Of a DNA stretch of 64,000 nt, positions 35,375 through 42,742 are shown piece by piece. The notes under the pieces were generated by a model. That model did not search any database. It saw nothing but the letters and a program-made list of their open reading frames with translations, and was not told the origin of the DNA. The translations under genes were made by a program, and so were the position numbers. This DNA comes from Leuconostoc carnosum (GTDB lineage Bacteria; Bacillota; Bacilli; Lactobacillales; Lactobacillaceae). The DNA lies in NCBI RefSeq assembly GCF_014207505.1, contig NZ_JACHGL010000007.1, positions 46,965-110,964 on the forward strand, given 5' to 3'. Position 1 is the stretch's first letter; every line of letters starts with the position of its first letter.

Positions 35375-36325
35375 TTAAATCAACAGTGCATAAATATGTG
35401 GTATTTTATTTGGTTTTCCTGCGATAATAGCATCTTTAGTAACCCTAACATTGTTTCGAATTGAGTCGGCTCGTTCACGTAATCCAACCAACTCATATAC
35501 TGATACTACCGACATAACTTCTTCGTAGCCTGTATTCACATTGCCTTGCATCATTTTCAGTAAACCTTGGCCCATTTTCAAACGAATCCGTTCGCTCGTC
35601 CAATCAATTAAGAAATCGTCCATATCATCCAGTACTTGCTCTTCTAACAACAACATCTCTGCTGCACCAACAATATCAACATACAATAAGCCATTAAAAG
35701 CAGTATAGATCGTGTCAACTAATCGCGTTTTTTCATTGCGTAATTGCGTATAAAAACGCGCCCTCTCAATTGCTAAGCGGCCCAATATTAATAAGTCAGC
35801 TGGTGTCATCCCCATGTAGAACAACATGAATACATCCAACTCCATATGCCCCCAGGTTTCCGCTTGTTTTAAGAACGCAACTGCTGGCCTCACATGTTTT
35901 TGAACTTGGTCAGATTCATACAACTCACTGATAGACAGGCCACCAGCAAACCCTGCCCGAATCATTAGTCCAAATTCGCGCATAAAGCGCGCACTCATAC
36001 CACCTCGGCCATTTTTCAAGTCATTTGTTACCTGCTGAATCATTATATCAAGCCGTTGAAACTCTTTTGGATCACCTGCTTGTATACCCATACGATGAAT
36101 CATACTGTATAGATAATTATTGTTTGCATCTCCACCCAAAAATAAAAATTCATCGTGATTCACACCCATATCTGCAAGTAATTTATCTAATCTATCAGCA
36201 GATATTCGTGACTGTCCCTTTTCAAACTTACCAATTAGTGATCGCGAGATGTTGGATTGCTCTAAATCAATAATTTTAAGCCCTTTATCTTCACGTAATC
36301 TTTTGAATGTTTGACCGTAATCCAT
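35375..36325 (-). CDS. Rgg/GadR/MutR-type transcriptional regulator
   Basis: A 316-residue regulator with an XRE HTH at residues 3-60 (LREDKGLKIIDLEQSNISRSLIGKFEKGQSRIS, compare Rgg) and a long all-helical C-terminal domain as in Rgg/PlcR peptide-sensing proteins. It is divergent from the MFS transporter at 36422-37681, and a 24-bp perfect palindrome lies between them; it probably controls that gene. No short pheromone gene is obvious next to it, so peptide sensing is only a possibility. Confidence 0.8.
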   Translation of the reverse strand: MDYGQTFKRLREDKGLKIIDLEQSNISRSLIGKFEKGQSRISADRLDKLLADMGVNHDEFLFLGGDANNNYLYSMIHRMGIQAGDPKEFQRLDIMIQQVTNDLKNGRGGMSARFMREFGLMIRAGFAGGLSISELYESDQVQKHVRPAVAFLKQAETWGHMELDVFMLFYMGMTPADLLILGRLAIERARFYTQLRNEKTRLVDTIYTAFNGLLYVDIVGAAEMLLLEEQVLDDMDDFLIDWTSERIRLKMGQGLLKMMQGNVNTGYEEVMSVVSVYELVGLRERADSIRNNVRVTKDAIIAGKPNKIPHIYALLI

Positions 36326-36337
36326 TTTTCACCCATA

Positions 36338-36361
36338 AAAAAGAGAATATATTCTCTTTTT
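36338..36361. promoter_or_regulatory. Palindromic operator candidate between Rgg gene and MFS gene
   Basis: AAAAAGAGAATA (36338-36349) and TATTCTCTTTTT (36350-36361) form a perfect 24-bp palindrome 13 bases upstream of the regulator start and 60 bases before the MFS start. Confidence 0.55.
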
Positions 36362-36421
36362 GTTGTTTTATTGATTTTACCGTATAAACTAAATATATTC
36401 AAATTTAAAAGGGGCTATGAT

Positions 36422-37681
36422 ATGCATATCGCTAAAAATAATATTGCTTTTCGGGTCATGATTATCGCACAATTTTTCAATAATATTGGTAGTAGTTTTT
36501 TTAATATTGTATTTCTTGTCTATGCAGCAACGTTACCCAATAAAACATTCACTGTTACTTTAGTGGCAGTTGCTGAATTTTTACCATCATTATTATCAGT
36601 ATTTCTTGGTAATTTTGCGGATAAGACAAGCAACCATTTGCGTGCCTGGGCAATATCCCGTCTCACACAAGCCGCTATTTTTTTAGGTGTCACAGTTATC
36701 TTGTGGCGCTTTGGTGGCCGTTTGGATAGTTTTTTCGGACTCGTGATACTCATTTTTATTGTAGATATTATAGGTATATATAGTAATTTACTGATGAAAC
36801 CTGTATCACGTTATATTTTAGCTGACCATGAGATACATGATGCCATGAGCCTAGAACAAGCAGTCAGTATCACAGTTAGCATGATTGGTAGCTTCGTTGG
36901 TATTGGTATGTTAGGTCTTTTAAATCAAAACTACGCATTATTTAGTCTCATGAATGTCACTATGTTTATTCTAGCTTGGTTCATCATGGTCATTAATCAC
37001 AAATACTTTCAACTTGCCGAAAAGAATATTGAATCGACTCCTATTGTATCAATAAAAACGGGGATGTTTAAACATTTACAAATAACTTTCAACTATGTAC
37101 GCAAAGATACATTATTTTTCCAACTACTATTGCTCGCTACAGCTATAAACTTTGTCGGTACATCAATGTCTGGTTTATTTAACTTAACACTGTTGCATAC
37201 CAATAGCTTGATTATTGGAAATTTTGGCACAACCGTCGCTTTATTTGGTGCCGTCGAATCTATTTTTATGCTACTGGGCTCCATCATCACACATGATTTT
37301 CTACGTCAATTAACAACAAAACAATTGATTGGCATCGCTTGTATCATTTCTGCCTTTATAGGTCTCCTACCAACTTTTTATCCTAATGGTATTTTATGGA
37401 TGGTCTTAATGGCTACTTCCGCTTATGTTTCAGCTAAAGTGAACCCCAAAATTGGCGTTATTATCATGCAACGTGTCTCATCTGACAAATTGGCAAGTGT
37501 CGGTGGTTTAATTAACACTATGGTCATGTCTAGTGCACCTGTCGGACAAATATTATTTTTAGGTGCTGCTAACATTATTTCTCCAAGCTTCTCGTGGTTA
37601 TTAGTCGCTTTACTTTTCTCATTACTTGCTATTTACATAATAATGACAAACAAACAGGATTTAGAAAAAGTTGAAAATTAA
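36422..37681 (+). CDS. MFS efflux transporter (multidrug type)
   Basis: A 419-residue major facilitator with twelve helices. The first helix is IAFRVMIIAQFFNNIGSSFFNIVFLVYA (residues 6-33), and LGNFADKTSNHLRAW near 60-74 is the loop 2-3 motif, resembling MefA/macrolide-type efflux pumps. ATG 36422 has AAGGGG upstream; earlier in-frame starts run through the palindrome. Divergent from an Rgg-type regulator. Substrate not known. Confidence 0.82.
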   Translation: MHIAKNNIAFRVMIIAQFFNNIGSSFFNIVFLVYAATLPNKTFTVTLVAVAEFLPSLLSVFLGNFADKTSNHLRAWAISRLTQAAIFLGVTVILWRFGGRLDSFFGLVILIFIVDIIGIYSNLLMKPVSRYILADHEIHDAMSLEQAVSITVSMIGSFVGIGMLGLLNQNYALFSLMNVTMFILAWFIMVINHKYFQLAEKNIESTPIVSIKTGMFKHLQITFNYVRKDTLFFQLLLLATAINFVGTSMSGLFNLTLLHTNSLIIGNFGTTVALFGAVESIFMLLGSIITHDFLRQLTTKQLIGIACIISAFIGLLPTFYPNGILWMVLMATSAYVSAKVNPKIGVIIMQRVSSDKLASVGGLINTMVMSSAPVGQILFLGAANIISPSFSWLLVALLFSLLAIYIIMTNKQDLEKVEN

Positions 37682-37698
37682 CCTCATTCCGTTATACT
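37671..37698 (+). promoter_or_regulatory. Promoter of the VOC gene
   Basis: TTGAAA (37671-37676, inside the end of the MFS gene) and TATACT (37693-37698) are 16 bases apart. The expected transcript start is about 4 bases before the VOC ATG and no ribosome site is present. Confidence 0.55.
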
Positions 37699-37708
37699 TA
37701 TAAGTATT

Positions 37709-38041
37709 ATGAAACCACGTAAACTGAACATCAAAACAGTGCCAGCTAGTGATACAAACCGCGCCTATCGTTTTTGGCGTGACGTATTTGATCTCCCCCA
37801 ATCCGGTCACCAAAGTGGTCGCCATCTCATGCTAGATGGCGAAGATATTATTTTTGTGCCGGGCCAACCTACAGATAAACTCGAACTCTTGGTTCGAGAT
37901 CATCAAGATAATTTGAAAAAGCATTTACGCAATAATTTTGTACCAATTGTTGGTGAACCCAAAGAACGTTTTGGTAACAAAATTGCTTTCCAAATATCAG
38001 ATTCTGAAGGTAATCTAATCACGATAGAATCTAACAAATAA
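37709..38041 (+). CDS. VOC (glyoxalase/bleomycin resistance) family protein
   Basis: A 110-residue protein with one VOC module: LNIKTVPASDTNRAYRFWRDVFDLP at the N-terminus and IAFQISDSEGNLITIESN at the end. The family includes glyoxalases, dioxygenases and drug-binding proteins; only a partial metal-ligand set is visible, so the activity is open. It follows the MFS pump by 27 bases but has its own promoter-like sequence and no Shine-Dalgarno site. Confidence 0.8.
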   Translation: MKPRKLNIKTVPASDTNRAYRFWRDVFDLPQSGHQSGRHLMLDGEDIIFVPGQPTDKLELLVRDHQDNLKKHLRNNFVPIVGEPKERFGNKIAFQISDSEGNLITIESNK

Positions 38042-38091
38042 ACAATTTTAAATTCTCACTTTGCACCAAGTTAAATATTTTTCAATTCATA

Positions 38092-38136
38092 AAAATAGCT
38101 CACAGATTCCTCATACGAGAGACTGTGAGCTATTTT
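38092..38136. terminator. Bidirectional terminator between VOC and ClC genes
   Basis: AAAATAGCTCACAG and CTGTGAGCTATTTT are perfect 14-bp arms around a 17-base loop. It ends both convergent genes. Confidence 0.85.
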
Positions 38137-38142
38137 AGCATG

Positions 38143-39426
38143 CTAATATGACCTTTTATTAGTCAATCGCTGAATGACTTGTTTCGAGACAGCAATAGAT
38201 AGCAAGGTGCCTATGGCTAATGGCAAAAATGCCGAATAATCGAGATGACATATTTCAATAATCATAAACAATGCCATAAATGGTGCTTGTTGTGATGCAG
38301 CAAGTAATGTACAAGCACCAATGACTGCACATTGCCAGATCACTAACGCAGGAAACATAGGCAATAAAACCAATCCAATCGCAGCACCAACAACAGCACC
38401 AATGGCAATAGCAGGTGTTAATGTTCCACCTGCAGCACCGAAGCGAATAGTTAATGTTGTTATAATAATTTTACCGATGGCACCCAATAATAATATGACC
38501 AAAAAATGTTCTTGCTTACTATTTATTGCTAGCTGAGCTAATGAACGACCATTCCCCATAATTTCTGGTAATTTAAGAGACACCAAACCAGTAATTACTG
38601 CTATTAATGGTAGCTGCCACAATATATGTGAATTTTTTGTTTGTCTTTTTTCTGCCCATTGAAAGAGCTGCCGACATAAGCCGCCAATCAATCCACATAT
38701 CGGCGCTAAAAGTAAAACAAATACTAAACTAGCTAACGAAAATTTAGCATCACCAATCAAATAATACGGCTTAAATCCCTTAGCTATTGACCCAACAAAC
38801 ATTGCAATTGTCGACATTGTTAAACTGACCGTAACAGTCCGTAAAGATAATTTTTTCAACAACACCTCAACGCAGAACAGCATCCCCGTAATTGGCGCAA
38901 TATATATACCCGCAAATCCAGCACCAGCAGCGGCTGCAATTAATAACTGTCGATCTGCTGTCGATAACGGTGATAGTCGTGTTTTGGCTAACAGGCTCTG
39001 CCATCGTTGTGCTAACAAAGCACCTGCCTCCCGAGGGGCTAATTCACGACCTATCGAGCCACCAACACCAACATAAAAAATCTGTGTGATAACATGTATC
39101 ACTGTTTGCCACCAAGGCATCTGTTCACCAGCCAACGTCTGCTTAATACTAACCGTTGGCTGACTCTTAGTGCGTAGCAACCACCATATAATGGCAGCTA
39201 TAACCCCACCAATGGTCACTGATAGTAATCGCGTCCTCGGTGCCGTACTAATTGGTGATGGTATTTTCGCAGTTTCTTCATAATGCAAAAAAACCTGTTC
39301 CACCCATTCAAGAAACAATCCCAAAAATAGAGAACTTAATCCAACCAAAATACCGAGAACAATAGTTGACACCGCTAAGGTAATTATCACTTGTTGCTTA
39401 GAATAAAAAGAGGCCGTACTGTCCAT
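38143..39426 (-). CDS. ClC-family chloride channel/antiporter, divergent
   Basis: A 427-residue membrane protein with the ClC fold. The three ion-site regions are recognisable: GGSIGRELAPREAGA (canonical GREGP altered to GRELAP), GFAGIYIAPITGMLF and GGTLTPAIAIGA. The Glu of the GRE motif is kept, the gating residue of ClC antiporters. The ATG at 39426 has AAGGTGG upstream; earlier ATG or TTG codons have weaker sites. It is convergent with the VOC gene and of unknown role, perhaps in acid or halide stress. Confidence 0.83.
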   Translation of the reverse strand: MDSTASFYSKQQVIITLAVSTIVLGILVGLSSLFLGLFLEWVEQVFLHYEETAKIPSPISTAPRTRLLSVTIGGVIAAIIWWLLRTKSQPTVSIKQTLAGEQMPWWQTVIHVITQIFYVGVGGSIGRELAPREAGALLAQRWQSLLAKTRLSPLSTADRQLLIAAAAGAGFAGIYIAPITGMLFCVEVLLKKLSLRTVTVSLTMSTIAMFVGSIAKGFKPYYLIGDAKFSLASLVFVLLLAPICGLIGGLCRQLFQWAEKRQTKNSHILWQLPLIAVITGLVSLKLPEIMGNGRSLAQLAINSKQEHFLVILLLGAIGKIIITTLTIRFGAAGGTLTPAIAIGAVVGAAIGLVLLPMFPALVIWQCAVIGACTLLAASQQAPFMALFMIIEICHLDYSAFLPLAIGTLLSIAVSKQVIQRLTNKRSY

Positions 39427-39622
39427 ATTTTTGGAGCCACCTTGTACCATTTGCTCACACCGTTCTTTCAAAATATTAAATCATGACTTCTTACATGAAG
39501 CGAAAATAACTAAGTTACCATGTTATCTTAAGCTTTGTATTAAAATGTTCACTAATCAATATCAATATTATATTGCTAAAACACCACCACCACAATACTG
39601 CACTATCTCATTAAAATAAAAA

Positions 39623-39649
39623 AGCGGTAAATATTGTTAATTTACCGCT
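39623..39649 (-). terminator. Terminator overlapping the Rrf2-gene stop codon
   Basis: AGCGGTAAAT (39623-39632) and ATTTACCGCT (39640-39649) are perfect arms; the 7-base loop holds the TAA stop (39637-39639). A T-run follows on the minus strand. Confidence 0.85.
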
Positions 39650-40137
39650 GACTGTCGCCAATCAATTTTACCAAATTCATCAACATTAATATGTTGTAAT
39701 AATTTGGCAATTGTATAATTTTGTAATTTATTTTTGAAATCTTGCTCTGCTTCATTAAATACAGATAGTACATCATCTGTTGCAACTTCCAATGCCTGTT
39801 GCACATCTTCCACGCGATTATCGGACTCTTGACTCAAGAAAATACGATCTGCTAATTGTGTTGAATGAATAAAACTTCCGGCACCTTCTATTGCTTGGTA
39901 GACATCAAGCAAAGTAATTTCAGCAATTGGTCGCGCTAACTTGAAGCCACCTTCTTTACTAGCAATCGCTTCCACGATACCAGAAACAACCAATTTCCGC
40001 ATTGTTTTCTTCAAATAAGATTCCGAAACCTCTAGACGATCACTGAGCAAATAGCTTTTAACCGGTAGATCATCTTTTTGCAACGATAACATCACCAAAA
40101 CAACCAAACTTTGTTCAACTGCACTTGACATTTTCAT
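39637..40137 (-). CDS. Rrf2-family transcriptional regulator
   Basis: A 166-residue regulator with an N-terminal winged helix: VKSYLLSDRLEVSESYLKKTMRKLVVSGIVEA (residues 26-57) and GGFKLARP. The Fe-S cysteines of IscR/NsrR are absent, so it is a cofactor-free or other-ligand member such as YwnA/CymR-like proteins. GGAGA precedes the ATG. It follows the YhgE gene by 76 bases on the same strand and probably controls that envelope gene. Confidence 0.85.
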   Translation of the reverse strand: MKMSSAVEQSLVVLVMLSLQKDDLPVKSYLLSDRLEVSESYLKKTMRKLVVSGIVEAIASKEGGFKLARPIAEITLLDVYQAIEGAGSFIHSTQLADRIFLSQESDNRVEDVQQALEVATDDVLSVFNEAEQDFKNKLQNYTIAKLLQHINVDEFGKIDWRQSAVN

Positions 40138-40213
40138 AATATTCTCCAGTGTCTCACTCTACCACCACTTAATGAAGTATAAAACAGCATCACTCATATC
40201 ATTCTACTTCGGC

Positions 40214-42628
40214 TTATTCTGCCCAAATCAACTGATTATGTCGCAGTTTCCAATGATAAACACCCCAGGTTAATACCATTGACACAACACCTATAGTTAG
40301 CAAAATTGTCAAATCATTAGCTACACTGCCACCGATAGAAATTGTTTCACGGAAAGCGTGTACAGAATAGGTCATCGGTACCCAAGGATGGATAGCTTGA
40401 AAGAAACCATTTGATAATTCAATTGGATATGATCCTGCACTGGCACTCAGCTGAAGGACCATCAAGACCAGCATAATACCCGATCCAAGCTTACCAAATA
40501 ATACATTGAATAACAAGACAAGTTGATTAAAGGAGAACGCTGCCACCAGTGCTACAACAAATACCATCACTGGACGCGCAGCATTTAGTCCATCAACCAA
40601 TACTAATAGCGTCGTCATCACTACAGCTTGCCCAATCCATACTGGGAAATTAACGGTTTGTTTATCTGCCCACCAAGCAAAACCACTTCTTGGTTTCTTG
40701 GCAACAGTCATAAAGTCATAAATTGTACTTAACGTAATCATACCAACAAACAAACCAACTGACATCATATATGGTGCCATACCTGTTCCATTATTTGCAA
40801 CATTGGAAAGATTTGTGTTAGCACTTTTAGTAGGTTGTGTTAATGCATCAACATTACTTTTATCGTTATGAACTGCTTCTAGTTGAATCGCACCTGTAGC
40901 AAGTTTTTCAGCCAATGTTTTCGTACCAGATTGTGCTTCATTCAAGGCCGAAGTTGCTTGTGCTGTGCCAGTTGTCAATTGCTGAGCACCACTATTGAGC
41001 TGACCAGCGCCACTATTAAGTTGCGCATTTTTAGCTGATAACTGGCCCAACCCACTATTCAATTGACTCGTACCTGCGGCTAACTGTGAGTTGCCACTAG
41101 CGAGTTGATTCGCACCAGTATTGAGTTGTGATGAAGCGGCAGTTACTTGTTTCTGACCAGCATTCAGAGTAGCTGCTCCAGTAGCTAGTTTTTGAGCGCC
41201 AGGTACAGCTTGTTGTGATAAACCACTACTGATAGTTATTAAACTACCGTTCAAAGTCTTGATGGCTTGTTGCGCAGCTGAAGTTGCTTGTGCACCTTGA
41301 CTTAGTTGTTGTAGTTTAGGTAGTACGGTGGTTAGTTGACTTTGCAAATTTTTTAAAGCTGGTAAGGCTTTTTGAAGCGGTTCTAACGATGATTGTAAGT
41401 TTTTAGCTGCTGCACCACTAGCAACTAACCCCGTGTTCAATTGATCTGATGTTTGAGAAATATCTTGAAATTGTTTAGCAGCAGAAGGGTTTTTGGCGAG
41501 AAATGCGGCAAAGGCCGGATCTTTCATTAATTGTCCGAATTGTGCTTTCATCTTGGCTCCAGCTACCGCTGAACCTGTTAAACTAGTGTTCAATTGATTT
41601 GAGGCTGCTGTAATTGCGCCATTATCAACATTAACAGTTGTTGTAGGGATATTATTCAAAGTAGATTTCAAATCATTCAATCCACCTGTCAATTGTTGTA
41701 GCCCATTATCGAGTGCCTTTAAATCACTTGCTTTAGCTTTCTGTTGCGTATCAATTTGATCACTAACCGCTCTCAATTGATCAGCTAATTGCTGAGCACC
41801 AGCGGCTAATTGTTGACTCCCGGATTCTAGTTGAGGAGCACTTTTAGCTAACTGAGAGGTTCCGGATGCTAATTTATTGGCCCCTGAGGCCGCTGAATCA
41901 GCACCGTTTACAAGTTTATTAGAACCACCATTAGCTTGCGATACACCGTTAGTATATTGCGATAACCCATTAGCCAATGTTGATGTGCCAGAGGTCAAAG
42001 TCTGCGCACCATCATGCAGCTTAGCACTGCCATCAGCAAGTTGACCCAGCCCATTATTCAACTGATTTGCGCCATGGGATCCGGATTGGAAACCCTTTTG
42101 TGAAGAATTAGTGGCTGACAAAATCGTTTCATTATAAACTTTCTGTAGTGATTTTGTCACACTAGCTTGTATCTTATCGGCAGCAGAACTCGTCATTTTT
42201 TCAGCGATGAAACTTTGTCCGGCATTATGGGCGATAGCAATTTTTGAAGTCGTTGGTTTCTTATCTAATAACGAACCAGCATTTTTTGTAAAATCGCTAG
42301 GGATGGTAATTGTCATGTAATAATGACCTTGTTTTAAACCATCTTTTGCTTTTTGAGCAGACACTTCGCGCAATTTCAACGGTTGATCTTTCATCAGTTT
42401 GTCCGTTAAATCTGTACCCAAATGTTGTGTTTTACCGTTTATTTTGGCTGCTTTATCTTGATTAACAATAGCCACAGGCAGATTATCTACTTTACCATAC
42501 GCATCCCACAACGATGATAAAAAAATAACCGCATAAATACTAGGAATTAATGTGATTCCTACTAATAATAATTTTAAACCACGTAATTTACTAATGCGCT
42601 GCCATTCCGCGCTTCGCCAAAATTTCAT
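40214..42628 (-). CDS. YhgE/Pip-type membrane protein (ABC-2 like) with long repeat region
   Basis: An 804-residue envelope protein: one N-terminal helix (about 17-38), a long external region (about 40-600) and a C-terminal domain of five or six helices (about 618-790) similar to ABC-2 permeases. The external part is full of short Gly/Leu/Gln/Ser repeats of the type QLASG, QLNSG and SGAxQL between residues about 180 and 560, predicted helical. Family members include phage infection protein Pip, ESX/Type VII accessory EsaA-like proteins and YhgE. No ATPase is adjacent. Function unknown; followed by an Rrf2 regulator. Confidence 0.85.
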   Translation of the reverse strand: MKFWRSAEWQRISKLRGLKLLLVGITLIPSIYAVIFLSSLWDAYGKVDNLPVAIVNQDKAAKINGKTQHLGTDLTDKLMKDQPLKLREVSAQKAKDGLKQGHYYMTITIPSDFTKNAGSLLDKKPTTSKIAIAHNAGQSFIAEKMTSSAADKIQASVTKSLQKVYNETILSATNSSQKGFQSGSHGANQLNNGLGQLADGSAKLHDGAQTLTSGTSTLANGLSQYTNGVSQANGGSNKLVNGADSAASGANKLASGTSQLAKSAPQLESGSQQLAAGAQQLADQLRAVSDQIDTQQKAKASDLKALDNGLQQLTGGLNDLKSTLNNIPTTTVNVDNGAITAASNQLNTSLTGSAVAGAKMKAQFGQLMKDPAFAAFLAKNPSAAKQFQDISQTSDQLNTGLVASGAAAKNLQSSLEPLQKALPALKNLQSQLTTVLPKLQQLSQGAQATSAAQQAIKTLNGSLITISSGLSQQAVPGAQKLATGAATLNAGQKQVTAASSQLNTGANQLASGNSQLAAGTSQLNSGLGQLSAKNAQLNSGAGQLNSGAQQLTTGTAQATSALNEAQSGTKTLAEKLATGAIQLEAVHNDKSNVDALTQPTKSANTNLSNVANNGTGMAPYMMSVGLFVGMITLSTIYDFMTVAKKPRSGFAWWADKQTVNFPVWIGQAVVMTTLLVLVDGLNAARPVMVFVVALVAAFSFNQLVLLFNVLFGKLGSGIMLVLMVLQLSASAGSYPIELSNGFFQAIHPWVPMTYSVHAFRETISIGGSVANDLTILLTIGVVSMVLTWGVYHWKLRHNQLIWAE

Positions 42629-42706
42629 AACGCCACCCCTTTATTTTCGTGTACTTTAAATATCTATGGATATATTATATACACGGTTAGGGATAATTGT
42701 AAACAA

Positions 42707-42732
42707 AAACACCAAAATTTCTTTTGATGTTT
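42707..42732 (-). terminator. Terminator of adhE
   Basis: AAACACCAAAA (42707-42717) pairs with TTTTGATGTTT (42722-42732, one G-U) around a 4-base loop, followed by T-rich sequence on the minus strand, 11 bases after the adhE stop. Confidence 0.75.
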
Positions 42733-42742
42733 TGTGGATCTT

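Noticed and set aside
36422..37681. Longer reading of the MFS pump from 36311
   Set aside because: It would overlap the Rgg gene start and the palindrome; the ATG at 36422 has a good ribosome site.
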